Shown: positions 43,541-55,816 of the stretch, piece after piece
Position numbering within the stretch: position 1 is the first letter of the stretch
Layout: each line of letters begins with the position of its first letter
Program-made: the position numbers and the translations under genes
The notes under the pieces: generated by a model
Told to the model about the DNA's origin: nothing
What the model saw: the letters and a program-made list of their open reading frames with translations, nothing else
The model's database searches: none
NCBI RefSeq assembly: GCF_035046485.1
Contig: NC_085136.1
Location: 77,455,734-77,519,733, forward strand
Length of the DNA: 64,000 bases
Direction: 5' to 3'
DNA from: Aedes albopictus
Lineage: Eukaryota > Arthropoda > Insecta > Diptera > Culicidae

Positions 43541-43554
43541 AGATTTGCCGGCTT

Positions 43555-44014
43555 GTTATCATGAAAAAAAAAAAATCCGCCAACACTCTGCATCGAACCT
43601 TCAACCTTCGAATTCACAGGCCGTGATGGTTATCACTCAATCGTGGCTCACTGTTATTTTCAAAAGTGGGAATAAGAGCATGAAGTTCTTCGTTTCCACA
43701 GTCCGAAACGGGATACATGACATTACACTAAGATTTAGCCATCTCTAAGGGTGTATGTGATCCATTTCGTACAGAAGAACTAAATTTGTTCTTATATGTA
43801 TAGACATTTTCAGATATATCAACAAGAACGAAATTTGATACCTATTCATATCACTATGAGTTATATGTGTGATATTCATTAAATCTTTCAATAATACATC
43901 ACAGTTAGATATTGCTTCCAGACTTGTTCGTTGCAAGATGTGATGTAGATTTTCTTCAGATATAATTTTGTTCTTCAGAGAAAACTTATTTTATGTTTTT
44001 TTTAAATATCGTGA
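43555..44014. other. No gene recognised
   Basis: AT-rich sequence. A minus-strand 63-codon frame (43745-43936) has no motif. Confidence 0.35.
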
Positions 44015-44177
44015 ATACTGAAACCCCCCTTGTAATTCTCTGAAGCTCCCTGAAACATCTCTAAATGTTTTGAAATCCATCCGAAACCCCCCATCCCTGC
44101 GTAAACTTTCCTTGAGATCTACCGAAGCCCACTGAAACCTCTCGCTATGAAGCGCTTTGAAACCTCTTCTAAATCCC
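44015..44177. repeat. GTTTCAGG array fragment, complementary orientation
   Basis: CTCCCTGAAACATCTCTAAA-type units, complementary to the 38.3-39.6 kb array. Cut by the element that follows. Confidence 0.7.
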
Positions 44178-45087
44178 CGCTCCCCGAGCAAAGGAGAATA
44201 TCAAAATAATAACAACGGAATCATAAAACCTGTTTTTATATCTTGGTTTGTTATTATTAACTTATTGAGGTATTACCGTTCCATAACATGTTTTGTTGGA
44301 CAATCTTATTATGTTATGATCGCGCTATTGGTATATTTCTTTACATTATCTTTACATTACATTTCAATAACATGTTTTGTTGTAGCATAAGTTCAGTTAC
44401 TATTGTGTTATTGAGACTGTAAAAATTTGAAATTTAATAACACAACAAAAACAAGCTTTGCAATCAAAACTACGCCATTCGAGATTAACGTTGTTCACAG
44501 TATTCCGTGAGGAACTGATGAGAAAATATTATTTTCTCAGCCTTTTGTTGTATAAGCACTGTGATAAGTATACCTGTTTTTTCAGTTTCAATCGGGTACG
44601 AGTATGTGTATAGAAATTGCAACAGAGTGTTAGCCATTTTACGTCTTGGGTCAGCTGGTGGAATTCCAGGATGAACTACACATTTCGAACAAAAATGTCA
44701 AAATGAAGCCAATCACCAAGAAGAAGAACTTGATTATTTTTAGACATTTTATTTTTATTGCTTTTTCCGCATCGAGGCCACTTCTATTTTGATATTATAA
44801 CTCATTCTGTTTTCTGATTGTTTTCAATTACTTATTTATTTCAAAATTTGTTATTGAATATTCTATAAATTCGTGATTATTAAGTTGTTATTGAAACTAA
44901 CAAAATGGATTATTTAACTGGTCTTCCAGGAACATTTTTTTGTTATGATTTTTGTTATTTTGCCGCTTATGACAGACAAGCTTATAACATGATATGTTAA
45001 TAACATAAAAATAAATCTTTCCGTTACTCAGTTATTTTGCCAAAATAACATATTTTATTATATTGTTGCCATTCCCTTCTGTTCGGG
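44178..45087. mobile_element. MITE-like element inside the GTTTCAGG array
   Basis: The left end CCCCGAGCAAAGGAGAATAT and the complemented right end CCCGAACAGAAGGGAATGGC are similar. The interior is AT-rich, with repeated ATAACATGTTTTGTTG-like motifs in both orientations. Array sequence resumes on the right. The target duplication is not resolved. Confidence 0.6.
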
Positions 45088-45745
45088 TCCCTCCTAAACC
45101 CCGTAGATTTTCCTTAAACTCTACTGAAGCTGCCTGAACCAGCTTTGAAGCTTCTCGAAACTTCTTAGAAAACCCTTCTGAGACAACCGGATACTTCGCT
45201 AATATCTAATAAGGCGTTTCGAAAAGCCTTGATACCGCTCAGAAAACCCCTCTGAGAATACCGTAAACTTTTCGAAAACTACAAATGCACCCTGAACCCC
45301 CCTGAAGCTTTAAAAGCTTTCGAAATTTCGAAACGTCTTTGTATCTACTAGAGGCCTTCTAAACTATACTGAAAGCCCCTTAAAGCGCTGAAGTACATTG
45401 AAATTCACTGAAATGCATTAAAATAGATTTGCAACTCCCTGAAGCTCACATGAAAGCCCTCACTTGTAACATTTTGATGACCAATTAGTCTTGACGATGT
45501 TTTGAAAACCGTCATAAAACCTAACACCATTTATTTTGGTTTTATGATTGTTCTACGAATATTTTCTAGTCTATTTGACTAAACATGTTACTGGGGCTCT
45601 CAAACCCTCTGAAGCGTATTGAAACACCTTGAAACTATTCTGAAATCTCCCGAGACCCCCCTGAAACTCTCTTGAAACGTCACAGAAGGCACCTAAAATC
45701 GTCCGAATTGAAACGCCCGGAAACACTTTGAAACCCCTGGCTTTA
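45088..45745. repeat. GTTTCAGG array, complementary orientation
   Basis: Units such as CCCTGAAGCTTTAAAAGC and CCTTGAAACTATTCTGAAAT. A patch of ordinary AT-rich DNA at 45460-45590 interrupts it. Confidence 0.7.
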
Positions 45746-46700
45746 GGTTTCATGAGCGTTACATGTGGTTTCATGAGGTTTTAGAGCGTAATGCAAGTTC
45801 AGGGGCTTTCCAGTGGTGTTTCAGGAGGTTTAAAAAGGCCCCAAGAGCTTTCCAGTGATATTCCAGGGGTTTTCAAGGGGTTTCATGGAGCGTTCCAGAA
45901 AACTTAATGCGCGTTCCATAGGGTTTTGTGGGCGTTCCAAGAGGTCTCAGGGAATTTTAGGAATGTCGCAGAGGTGTTTCAAGAGCGTTCCATGGGTGTT
46001 CCTGGGGTCCCACGGGCGTTCCAGAAGTATTTTAAAGGAGTTCCAGAGGTGTTCCAGGGGGTTCCGGAGAGTTTCCGAGGCAATATAGAAATTAAAATAC
46101 ACGTAAATAAAAACAACAAAACATGTTTTAGAGGCATTCTAGTGAATTTCAGGGGGCTATCCAGAGGGTTTCAAGGAATCTCATGGATGTTACAGGGGTG
46201 TGTCAGTGAGTGAGGTGCGTTCCATGGAAGTTCAGGTACGATCCAGGGTGTTTCAACAGGTTGAATTTTCAAAGGGTTTCAAGCATTATCCAGGAAGCTT
46301 CAGGGGTGTTCCAGGGAGTTTCAGGAGGTCCCAGAAAAGTTCCAAAGGTGTTCCAGGTAATTTCAAGCAGTTTCAGGGGCCTTCTATGAGGTTTCAGTGT
46401 CATTCCATGATGTTTCTGCGGGTTCAGGGGTTTCATGAGCGTTCCAGGAGTTTTTATGGAGTTTCAAGGGCACTTGACTCCTTAAAACACCTTGAAACTC
46501 CTCTGATATCCCTTGAAATTTCCAAGAAAAACCACTAAATTATACATGAATCCCCATGAAATTCCTCCAGAACCCTTCTGGAAACCCCATGAAACTCCTC
46601 TGGAACATCCCTAGAACATCCCTGAAACCACCTTAGAAGCTCTAAGGAATCCCAGGACCCTGGAGAGTCCCTCTGATACTTTTCTGAAACGTCCATTAAA
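45746..46700. repeat. GTTTCAGG array with two strand switches
   Basis: At 45745 the unit flips to plus orientation (GGTTTCATGAGCGTTACATG) and continues to about 46475. It then flips back (CCTTGAAACTCCTCTGATAT onward). The flanking opposite-sense blocks make large imperfect inverted repeats. Confidence 0.8.
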
Positions 46701-47315
46701 CTATAAAATGAAAATCTGATAAATTTATAACAGATAATCAAAAATGTCAACTAGGTACAGGAGTAAATCGGTCAAGAATCAGCGAGGATCGGTCAACATT
46801 TGGGTTCCAGACATACGATACAAATGTTTTATTTTTTTTCAGAAAATTAAATTCAAAGGAAATAAAATTAAATGGAAAGTATAAGTATTGCTAGATCTAA
46901 ACGTTCACTAGTACTAGTACTAGTACTAACCATTCAACAATTGATTAATTACGCTATATCCTGATAATTCTTAATATAAATCCGGAAGAAAAAATAAGGG
47001 TATCGCTGATCCGATTATTAATATTGGAGCGGTTACCCTGAAGGATATCACTATCTCTAGATAGCGTTACTGGTGGAACATTTTAGGCGGTATTTCAGGA
47101 GAAATAACAACGGTCTAACAAAAAATATCATGGGGATATTGAAATGATACGCCTGAATGAATAACTTTCTGAGATCACTCCTAAAAGCAATAACGTCCCA
47201 AGTAACACTTTTTAGTCAAATAGACTAAAAGAGATTCCTAAAACCGGTAATTCAAAAATCCGTACCAATAATCAAGGATTTAAGATAATTCTGAGACAAT
47301 CAAAAGATACGCAGG
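46701..47315. other. No gene recognised
   Basis: AT-rich DNA with a short perfect run of ACTAGT repeats at 46908-46928. Nothing else is supported. Confidence 0.4.
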
Positions 47316-47890
47316 CTCTTGAACTTTTTAGATGGGTTTCCAGGTATACTGCGGTGCTCTGGAGGTTCTAGGGGGGTTTCAGCTCGTTCTAGGCGGTTTC
47401 AGGGGTGATTTAGCGAAACGTCCGGGTATTCCAGTGGCATCAAGGGCATTTTAGGGGTTTTATGGGGATTTCGAGTGCATTTCAAGAAGCTTCATAAGAT
47501 TTTCGGCGGGTTTCCGAGACGTTACAGAGGCGTTACGTAGGCGTTTTTATGGGGTTTAGGAGGGTTTCAGATGCGCTGCATGGGGTCCCAGGGGGTTTAG
47601 GGAGGATTTTGGAGGCATTTCGAAGATACGGGCCTTCAGGGAGTTCTGGACGATTGTCAGCGGTTTTCAGAAGCATTGCAGGGGGTTTCAGGGGCGTTTT
47701 AGGGAGGGACTTTGTTGCGTTATCCTCTGAAACCACCAGTAACCCTCCGAAGCCATCCGAATCGTCGATGCAACGCTTATGCAACGTCTCAAAAACCCAC
47801 CGAAAATACTCTGAAACTTTTTGAAATGCCTTCTTGAAAAGATCCCCCTCGAGCCTGAAACCCTCCGAAAGCCCTGCATACATTTCAAAA
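47316..47890. repeat. GTTTCAGG array ending in a strand switch
   Basis: Plus-oriented units to about 47715 (GGGGTTTCAGGGGCGTTTTA), then complementary units (CTCTGAAACCACCAGTAACC) to 47890. Overlapping low-complexity frames on both strands come from this symmetry. Confidence 0.8.
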
Positions 47891-48190
47891 CATTTGACAT
47901 TTTTCTAAGGAATATGATAGAATTCCTCAAGGAATACTTCTAAGAAATTCCCAAAAGAAATAGAGTTGCGCAGACGCAGTTGTATATACGGTCAGCCGTG
48001 GGCAAGCGAGTGTATAGATAGTTACTTCCTCCAAAGGGCGTAGCCAGGTTTTCGATCAGGGGGTGGCAAGCACCCTTAGCAAATTTTTACCTACTAGCCT
48101 ACTACCTACTATAACAAAACGCAACGAGATGAAATTGAAATATAATAACATTCTATTCTAAAAGTAGAGGTGGGCAGAACGGCTCACTTC
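47891..48190. other. Spacer, no gene recognised
   Basis: Short unassigned region between the two array types. Confidence 0.4.
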
Positions 48191-50095
48191 AGTGATCGGA
48201 TCCGAACCGTATACGGAGCAATCCCTGGAAGACTTCCTGAAAAAATCCCTGAACAAATACCTAGATGAATCCATGGAGCAATTCCTACAGAAATGCCTAG
48301 GGGAAGCCATGTGCAATCCCTGGAAGAATTTCTGGAAATATACCTGGAGGAATTTCTGGATAAATTATGGGATGAATACCTAGTGAAATTTCTGAAGAGA
48401 TATTGGAGAAATTGAAGAGAAATTGGAGGAATGCCTAAAAAAAATTATAAGAAATCTCTTGAGCAATTCATCTTCTGAAGGAATCCTTGGAGGAATTCTT
48501 GGAGAGATTCCTGAAGGAATCCGTGAGAGAATTCCTGGGAAAATCTCTAAATAGAATCGTGGAGGAATGCCTGGAGAAACTTTTGAACAAATTCCTGGTG
48601 TAACTCTTAAAGGAATTCTTGGATGAGACCAAGCTGGAATTCCTGGAGAAATTCCTTGAGAAATTTCTTAGATGAATTCTTGGAGCAATCCCTTGAAGAA
48701 CTCCTGGAAAAATCTCCAGCGCAACTCTGGGAGGAATTGCTGGAGAAATTTCTGAAAAAAAAGAGAATTTTCTGAAAGAACCCCTGGAATGAATGTCTGG
48801 AGGATTCTCTGGTAGAACCTCTGGGAATATCCCTGGAGAACTTCCCGGAAGAATCTCTGAAGAAATCCCTAGAGGATTTCCTGGAGAAATTCCTAGACGA
48901 ATTGCCGACATAATTTCCAAAGGATGCCATGGAACAATCCCTGGAGAAATTCTTGGAAGAATTCCGGAAGAAATTTCTGGGACATTTCCTGGAGGAATTC
49001 CTGGATAAAATCCTGGAGTAATGAATGAAGGAATTCCTAGAGGTATTCCTGTGGGAATTTCTGGAGGAATCTCTAGAGGAATTCATGAAAGAATTATTGG
49101 ATGAATATCTAGAGGAATTCTTGGAGATTTCTGTTTCTATTTCGGTTATTTTTCTATTTCTGAAAAAAAAATCCATTGAGAAATTCCTGGAGGAATTTGT
49201 AGCGGAATTTCTGGAGGCATTTCTGGAAAAATCCTCGAAGGAATTCCTGAAGGAATCCTTGAAGAAATTTGTGAGGAATTCCTGCAGGAATACCTGAAGG
49301 AATCCATGAAAAACTCCAGAAGGTATTCCTAGAGAATTTCCTGGAAGAATCATCTCTGAAGAAATCCCTAGAGAATTTCCTGGAAGAATCCTTAGAGGAA
49401 CTGCTGGAGGATTTCCTGGAGGAATCCCTGGGAAAATCCCTGGTGAAATTCATGGAGAAATTTCTGGAATTCCTTATGGAATCTCAGGAGAAATTCCTGA
49501 AGAAATGCTTAAAGGAATTTCTGACATCTTTTTTGAAGGAAATCCGTTAGAAACTCCTGGAGGAATTTCTGCAGGAATTCCTGGGGTAAATCCTGGAGAA
49601 ATTTCTGGAGGAGTTCCTGGAGAATTCCTAGAGGTATTCCTGTAGGAATTGCTGGAGGAATTAATTATGGGTTTCCTGGAGGAATTACTACAGGAATTCT
49701 TGAAAGAATTACTGGATGAATTTCTACAGGAATTCTGGGAGATTTCTAATTCTATTCTATTATTGATCTTTTTCTGAAAAGAAAAATCCCTCGAAAAAAT
49801 CATGGAGGAATTCCTAGTGGAATTTATGGAGGAATTCCTGGAGAAATCCTCGAAGGGTTCCCTGACAGAATCCGTGGGGGAATCGTTGAAGACATTTGTA
49901 AAGAAGTCCCTGGAGGAATCTTGATAGAAATTCCTGGAGGAATACTCGGAGGAATTCCTGAAAAAATCCTTAAGGTATTCCTCCTGAAATTTCCTGGAAG
50001 AATTTCTGAAGAAATCCCAAGAGGATTTGCTGGAAGAATCCTTAGAGGAACTGCTGGAGGATTTCCTGGAGGAATCCCTGAAGCAATGAAAAACA
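48191..50095. repeat. 12-mer array, complementary orientation, 1.9 kb
   Basis: Tandem TGGAGGAATTCC units and variants, the complement of the 26.9-31.5 kb array. A short segment around 49138-49165 and its near-duplicate at 49745-49785 (both ending in a TTTCTGAAAA-like stretch) show that a block of about 610 bp was duplicated. A 248-codon minus frame (48607-49353, N-S-S-R-N-F-rich) is a periodicity artefact. Confidence 0.9.
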
Positions 50096-50526
50096 CCGTT
50101 TTCAAATAGTAATTCCCATACAAACTTTAAAAGGCTTGTGCAGTCTCAAATTTCAACCAAATATGCTCAAATTTTGGGAGAAGGCATAGAATTTGGTTAC
50201 GAATAAGCAGTGTGGAGCAAAAACTATTTTTTGAACCACGCTAGTATTTATTTAACGTGCTATGCACAAACATTTCTCCAATATCTCCAAATTAAAACTA
50301 TTATAAAAAGGTTAAAAGTTACCAAAAGCTTCTCTGACAAGACAATTAATATGAAAAGTACAAAAAAAAAACAACATAAATATGGAGCAACATGTGAAAA
50401 GGGCGGAACAACCATTGCATGCTTCAGTTTCACCCGTGCCTCCTAGGCGTCTCTCAATTTATTTATGGAAAATTATTCGTCAAAATTGGAACATGTCCGC
50501 CACTTTCCCTTCCAGTCACTCTGATC
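50096..50526. other. No gene recognised
   Basis: AT-rich DNA between the array and the hAT-like element. Confidence 0.4.
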
Positions 50527-51508
50527 CAGAGGTTCTCAAACTTTTTCAGCTTGCGACCCACTTTGGATTACAATAGAAGTTGGCGACCCACCAGCACATA
50601 ACATAAGCCATTTTTGAAAATTAAGACTGACCCAAGCGTTCAGTTTCACGTGGTCTCAAGAGTTTGAGATAGTTGGCATGTTTCTAATTCAAATTGAACC
50701 CCAGTCTGGCTCCATGCAACAAAACAGGATTTTACAGATTTTAGGTAATCTATACAATATTTTGGAGAGAAAGAAAACAGTTAGTTTGTACGAACTCTTT
50801 GAAGGCACAGTAAAAATTTAGCGTTTTTTTAAGAACTTTTCGAATTTACTTTCGCATGAAAAGAAGTCTATGGTAATTCATGTATTTTGGACAGGCTGAG
50901 GACAACGTTGGAAAAAACTGTCCCTCAAACCAATTGAATATTTTGCAAAGTTACTAATACGCTAATAATATGATTTTTGTAATTTCTATTTTGATATCTG
51001 TAAAAGTTCAGATTATCAAAATTGTACTAAAATTAAGCTTTACCGAAGTTCGGTGAGGATTACCTAACGTTCGGTGGTTTCTTGTCGAAATTGGGTAATT
51101 TTTTACTAATTGTTATTTATATAAGTATTTCATTTTCTTTTTCTGAAATTTATACTACTGAACTTGACGTGTAAATCTTAAAAAAAAACTCAAAAATCTA
51201 TCATGAAAACAGTTTTTCAGAACAAAAAATCTGAAATTTTCCCAGCATCTTTAGACAGTAGCTTCAATGATCAACAGTCATTGGACGAAGACTCATACTA
51301 GAAAAAATCAATTTAATTAGGGAAAAATCTAGTTCCTTGAAATATCTCTGCCAATTCCATAAGAGAGTACTTGCTAATTTCAAAATTTTCTTACAGTAAG
51401 ACATTAATTAAGTATGGTATTTATACAGTATCGCTCAAGCATTCGCGACCCACTAAATTTCAGACCGCGACCACCAGTGGGTCGCGACCCATAGTTTGAG
51501 AAACGCTG
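50527..51508. mobile_element. hAT-like non-autonomous element
   Basis: The left end CAGAGGTTCTCAAACTTTTT and the complemented right end CAGCGTTTCTCAAACTATGG carry the CAG-x-G-x-T-T-C-T-C-A-A-A hAT terminal pattern. Subterminal GCGACCCAC motifs appear in both orientations. Possible degenerate 8-base duplication (CTCTGATC and GTCTAATC). There is no transposase within 982 bp. Confidence 0.8.
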
Positions 51509-52689
51509 AGTCTAATCATATCATATTACGCCTAAAAATTGGCTACCTGCAAACTGTGTCTAATATCTTCACAGCAATCGCCTACCAAATGGCTATCCAT
51601 CCACGCACCAACGTGAGCCTTTGCCAAACAGACATTAAATGTAAATTTAACCAAATACCTCCCTCTTCTCATCTTGAAAAAAAAAAAATCGATTCAGTTG
51701 CAAAAATGTTGACCAATACTGTAGCATACAACTCTGAACTCTTTTGGCACTTTTCGATCGGGACACAATCCGGGTTACACAGCAATATGTACCAACGACC
51801 CCCTGACGGGTGGTAATCACATGCTCATGTAACGACGACGATCGACGATCGCCAACAACGACGAAATGGGAGGAAACTCCCAAAATGAAGAAAAAAAAAA
51901 GTCGGACACAGCCTGTAGACTTAATTGTTCTTGACGTGTTCACCGTCGTCGTCGTTGCCAGTACCACCCATGCTCCCAGCAGCCCCGAAGATGTGTGTTT
52001 TCTAATGAACAGTAAACCCCAAATGTTGCTTTTTCACCATGTCTTGTTTATGTTGATTTTCTTTCTACATACACATTTTCTTCTGGATTGTCGGGGTTTC
52101 CATTACATTGTCGATGTAAACCATGATGAGCGGGCGCGGTTGGAGTCGATTTTTCTTCGCACTCCCAAAATGCTCAACCGGAAGAAGGTGGGTTCTTTCA
52201 CTGTTTCTCGTTTTTTTTTTGCTCTGCTGGACTGGAATGACTTTAGAATTGCACTTGAGAAAGAGGAAAGCTGAGGGGAATAACATTGCGCGAAAGCGCA
52301 ACACAGTCTACTTGAGATATCTGCTCATATGCCGGCAGAATGGTGGATAGACAGTTTGTTCACAGTAGAGTGCCGAGTGGGAGGGTCGTTAGCGATGAGG
52401 TGGCGAAAAGTACAATAACACGCGAGGTCTTAAGTCGGTGCTTACGCGCGAGTAGATATACTGAAGCGCAGGAAACGTACCGTCACATGGTGGGGAGTTA
52501 AAAGCTGCGATTGCAGATAACAGCACTAACTAACAAAGCCCAAATATTAAATCTATTTACATTTGACAGCTGCATGGAAAGAATGCAGATAAGATACGGC
52601 AACAGATTATTGTTTGCAAATAATCTGCTTCACACCAATTTTATCCAAAGCGCATGGCAAGATAAAAAAAAGTTTGAAATGAGATTTGC
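51509..52689. other. No confident gene
   Basis: The longest frame (51810-52274, plus, 154 codons) crosses poly(A)/poly(T) tracts and has no recognisable domain. CGACGACGATCGACGATCG near 51834 is a short tandem/palindromic patch. Confidence 0.4.
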
Positions 52690-52693
52690 TTAA

Positions 52694-53180
52694 CCCTTTG
52701 AAGCCGGAATTTTTCCAAGCGTTATTACTGAACTTTGTCTACTTTTTTCTGTTATTTTGATGCTCAATACCATAAAAAGAGTATAATATCATGCAGAATA
52801 TTGTTTCTGGATATCCTAGGTCATCCAAACTATTCTTGAGTTTAGATCCTAAAGTCTACGGGTGTAACGGTAACTTCTTTCATTATACAAAGCTACGATT
52901 TGTAATCTATCATGTCCAGTCCTGAACTTCAAGGTAGTTTGGCTGACCTGGAATATCCATGTAGTGTCTCTAAGTGACATTAGAGATCTCTAGAGTTTCG
53001 CGGATCCCAGCAGATTACGCAATACTACTATTTATGGCGAAAACACAGAAAGACCCATAAAAGGTTGAAATCCCTGGTAATAAACAAACAACAACAACAA
53101 CAACAACATAAAGTTATTCTTGTAGATTTGAAGAACTTCAATCTAGAACAGTTTGGAGGAACCTGAATGTCCCAAAGGTT
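52694..53180. mobile_element. TTAA-type element, copy A (left end)
   Basis: TTAA at 52690-52693 then CCCTTTGAAGCCGG. The body segment AAGGTAGTTTGGCTGACCTG (about 52931) recurs at 59629 in copy B, whose surviving right end is CCGGCTCCAAAGGG then TTAA. A (CAA)n-tailed insertion near 53055-53108 is absent from copy B. The right end of copy A is not found. Confidence 0.7.
53055..53108 (+). mobile_element. (CAA)n-tailed retroposon fragment
   Basis: Relative to the second element copy at 59735-59755, the segment GACCCATAAAAGGTTGAAAT ... AACAACAACAAC is extra. A short body plus CAA repeats suggests a 5'-truncated SINE or LINE 3' end. Confidence 0.5.
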
Positions 53181-53466
53181 TGTATTGAACTAGTGGACTT
53201 CAGATTACTCCAGTTACTGCGGTTGATTATGCAACGTTACTTAGTACAGGGTTCCTGATTTCCACTTTTCATCTTCTTCCACACTCGAATACAGTCAGCA
53301 GCGAACGGTTGTCGCTTTAGTTTGTGTGTTTGCTTGTCAGCGACGACAGCAAACACCGGCGAACGGTGGGAAGCCATACATGGAATTTAAACATTCGTCC
53401 ACATTCGCATCGCAAGCGATGGAGAGGTGATGCGATTTGTGAGTGATATTGCGCGTACGAACATTT

Positions 53467-53699
53467 CTGCATTAACATGTCTAAAGGGTCTAACTCGTTT
53501 TGTAAACAAACATTGTTTCTGTCGCTGTAGGGTCTATCTCGATCCACCCACGCATTTGGGGGCCGTTATCAGAAAGATCTATCTCCGTTCTTTCTGATAA
53601 CGGCCCCCAGATGCGTGGGTGGATCGAGATGAGCCCTACAGCGACAGAAACAATGTTTGTTTACAAAACGAGTTAGACCCTTTAGACATGTTAATGCAG
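53467..53699. mobile_element. Near-perfect foldback element, 233 bp
   Basis: Arms of about 110 bp, from CTGCATTAACATGTCTAAAG to its complement CTTTAGACATGTTAATGCAG, surround a 13-base loop (ATCTATCTCCGTT at about 53577). ATTT lies at both sides (53463-53466, 53700-53703). Only a few mismatches separate the arms, so a transcript would form a long hairpin. Confidence 0.85.
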
Positions 53700-53703
53700 A
53701 TTT

Positions 53704-54734
53704 GAAGTTTTCAAAAAACGTTTATTATTTTCTTTGTTAATCTAGCATTTCAACAACAATACACTAAAAACGTATGCATTGCATGCATAAATTCTCTTCT
53801 AGTTATGATAATAGCCGCTTCGATCGCTCACCAGCATTCGTCACCATTCGCCATTCATTCATTCGCTTGCGATCCAAACTGCGACGATCGGCCACGAATA
53901 TCTATGTCAACCAGCTTGCGCATCGCTTCCCACTGGCAATGGACACATTCCAGCGTAACGGGACACCGCGAGGAACTAACTTTCGTGAACAAATGACGTC
54001 TGCAATCGAATATAATGTTCATGACCATATGGTTTAACAGGTTTTATAACAAGCTTATTAAATGTACTTCTTGATGCAATACTTATTCTATGGAGTTCTG
54101 GTTCCAATTTACTTTATACAACCAAGGAATTGGCATCCCTATCCCTCCAATGCAATGTTTTCGTAGCCAGCATAACAGCGGCTCAAGCGTAGGGCTCAAG
54201 CTGACAACCTATCTTTCAACACAGCAGCATAATTTTAATGCGGGGTAAGAAAACAAGAAGACCATAACAGTCCCCTGTATACAACATGTTACATTTCGTA
54301 ACGGGACACCATCGCAGAAATCTTCTTTTTAAAATTTTCAAACTGAAATGCGTATATCAGCTCTGTTATGATGTTTTGAATAATAGAGTCTTCTAGACAT
54401 TTCTTCTTTGGATTGATGTGAACAAGATTGCCGAAGTGAGTTTTACTGAGAAATGTATAGTTTTGGAAATATTCTTGATTTAGTTTTGGGAGCGCAGCGT
54501 TACGCTCGCGTGAAAACAGTGTTTTGCAAATGGTGTGTCCCGTTACGGCTTAAGACATCTAGTTGTAGATCAAATGCTTTGCTAGATAGAATGTTGGTGT
54601 CTTCGGCAATGTTTTTCAGACAGATGGTAGCTGTCCAGCGGGACACAAATAGGCCTTCAAACCCGCTCTGGCCCTATGGTGGCCATCGGAGTGGGCCCTG
54701 GGGAACCTGTTTCGAGGTTTATTAAACCTTCACG
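53704..54734. other. Unassigned DNA with GTAACGGGACACC motifs
   Basis: GTAACGGGACACC occurs at 53955-53967 and 54298-54310, and an inverted near-copy at 54532-54546. Two more copies lie beyond the MITE pair (56677 and 56844), so this may be one dispersed element broken by insertions. Confidence 0.5.
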
Positions 54735-54736
54735 TA

Positions 54737-55597
54737 CCCGACCCCCGACGACTCATTTTCAAAATGCTGGCATTTCGACAATTATCATCCGATTTTTTTT
54801 TTAAGTCGCCCTCATTTGATCATTAATTGGTGCTAGTTTATTATACTCAAGTGTCCATGCAATATCCGGAACCATTCCGACGATATTCCGGATTGTGCTG
54901 GGGTCAGGGGGTTGTCGAAATGGCGAAAAGAGATTATTTCGTGTGTTGTTGTGTTTAAACCATCGATTTTCAGCGAAATTTTTGTTGCGAACAGTGAAAC
55001 ACAACTGCTATAACCAGATTTGAATAAGTTGGCCCATCCGGATCCTCGTGACAGGTTCCGCGGGGCCTCATTGGGGACACTTCTGGATTTCAACCTAAAC
55101 ATGCCGTGCGACATATCAATCTTCATGATTTCGAATGACTGAGTCAAAAACGATATACTAGGTAGAATATGTATCAACTAATATGGCTACCCCGGAAGAT
55201 ATAGCACAGGTTCCACGGGGGTGTCATCGAAGACGTTTCTGGTTTGCAACCAAAACATGCCGAGCGACGTATCAATCTTCATGATTTCGAAATAATGGGA
55301 TAGAAAAAATTTACTTAAGTATGTATGTAACACCAGGAGCAGGTTCCGCGGGGTCCTCTCAAACACAATAACACACGAAATAATCACTTTCAGCCATTTG
55401 GCAAAACAGACCCCTTCCCCACCCCCTCTGACCCCAGTACAATCCGGAATATCTTCGGAATGGTTCCGGATACTACATGGCCACTTGAGTGTAATAAATA
55501 AGCACCAATTTATGATCGATCGAGGGCGACTTCACAAAAAAATCGGACGAAAGTTGACGAAATGCCAGCATTTTGAAAATGAGATATCGGAGGCGGG
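54737..55597. mobile_element. TA-flanked MITE with about 230-bp inverted ends
   Basis: TA at 54735-54736 and 55598-55599. The arms match through CTCATTTTCAAAATGCTGGC and through CAATCCGGAATATC-like sequence to about 54960/55370. The centre holds two tandem copies of a segment containing ACATGCCGWGCGACRTATCA, then a partial third (GCAGGTTCCGCGGGGTC). Non-coding. Confidence 0.85.
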
Positions 55598-55599
55598 TA

Positions 55600-55814
55600 G
55601 GGTATCGCGCCACTTGGGCGGTGGCTTCTATATTCGTCTGTTTTCCACTATAACTCAGTCAATTTTAAACCAATTGACTTGAAATGTTGTACACGGGTGG
55701 ATACTATACCTATCTCACCACATTCCAAATGTTGTGTCAATTGGTTCAAATTTGACTGAGTTATAGTGGAAAACAGACGAATATAGAAGCCACCGCCCAA
55801 GTGGCGCGATTCCG
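55600..55814. mobile_element. TA-flanked foldback MITE, copy 1
   Basis: Ends GGGTATCGCGCCACTTGGGC and, complemented, CGGAATCGCGCCACTTGGGC, with arms continuing through TTCTATATTCGTCTGTTTTC. TA at 55598-55599 and 55815-55816. Its left TA is also the right TA of the preceding MITE. A second copy is at 63645-63869. Confidence 0.88.
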
Positions 55815-55816
55815 TA

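Noticed and set aside
48607..49353. 248-codon minus-strand open frame rich in N-S-S-R-N-F
   Set aside because: It follows the 12-base periodicity of the array; equivalent frames appear on both strands and in all arrays. There is no start context, domain or codon bias of a gene.
51810..52274. 154-codon plus-strand frame
   Set aside because: It crosses homopolymer tracts and has no domain or splice support.
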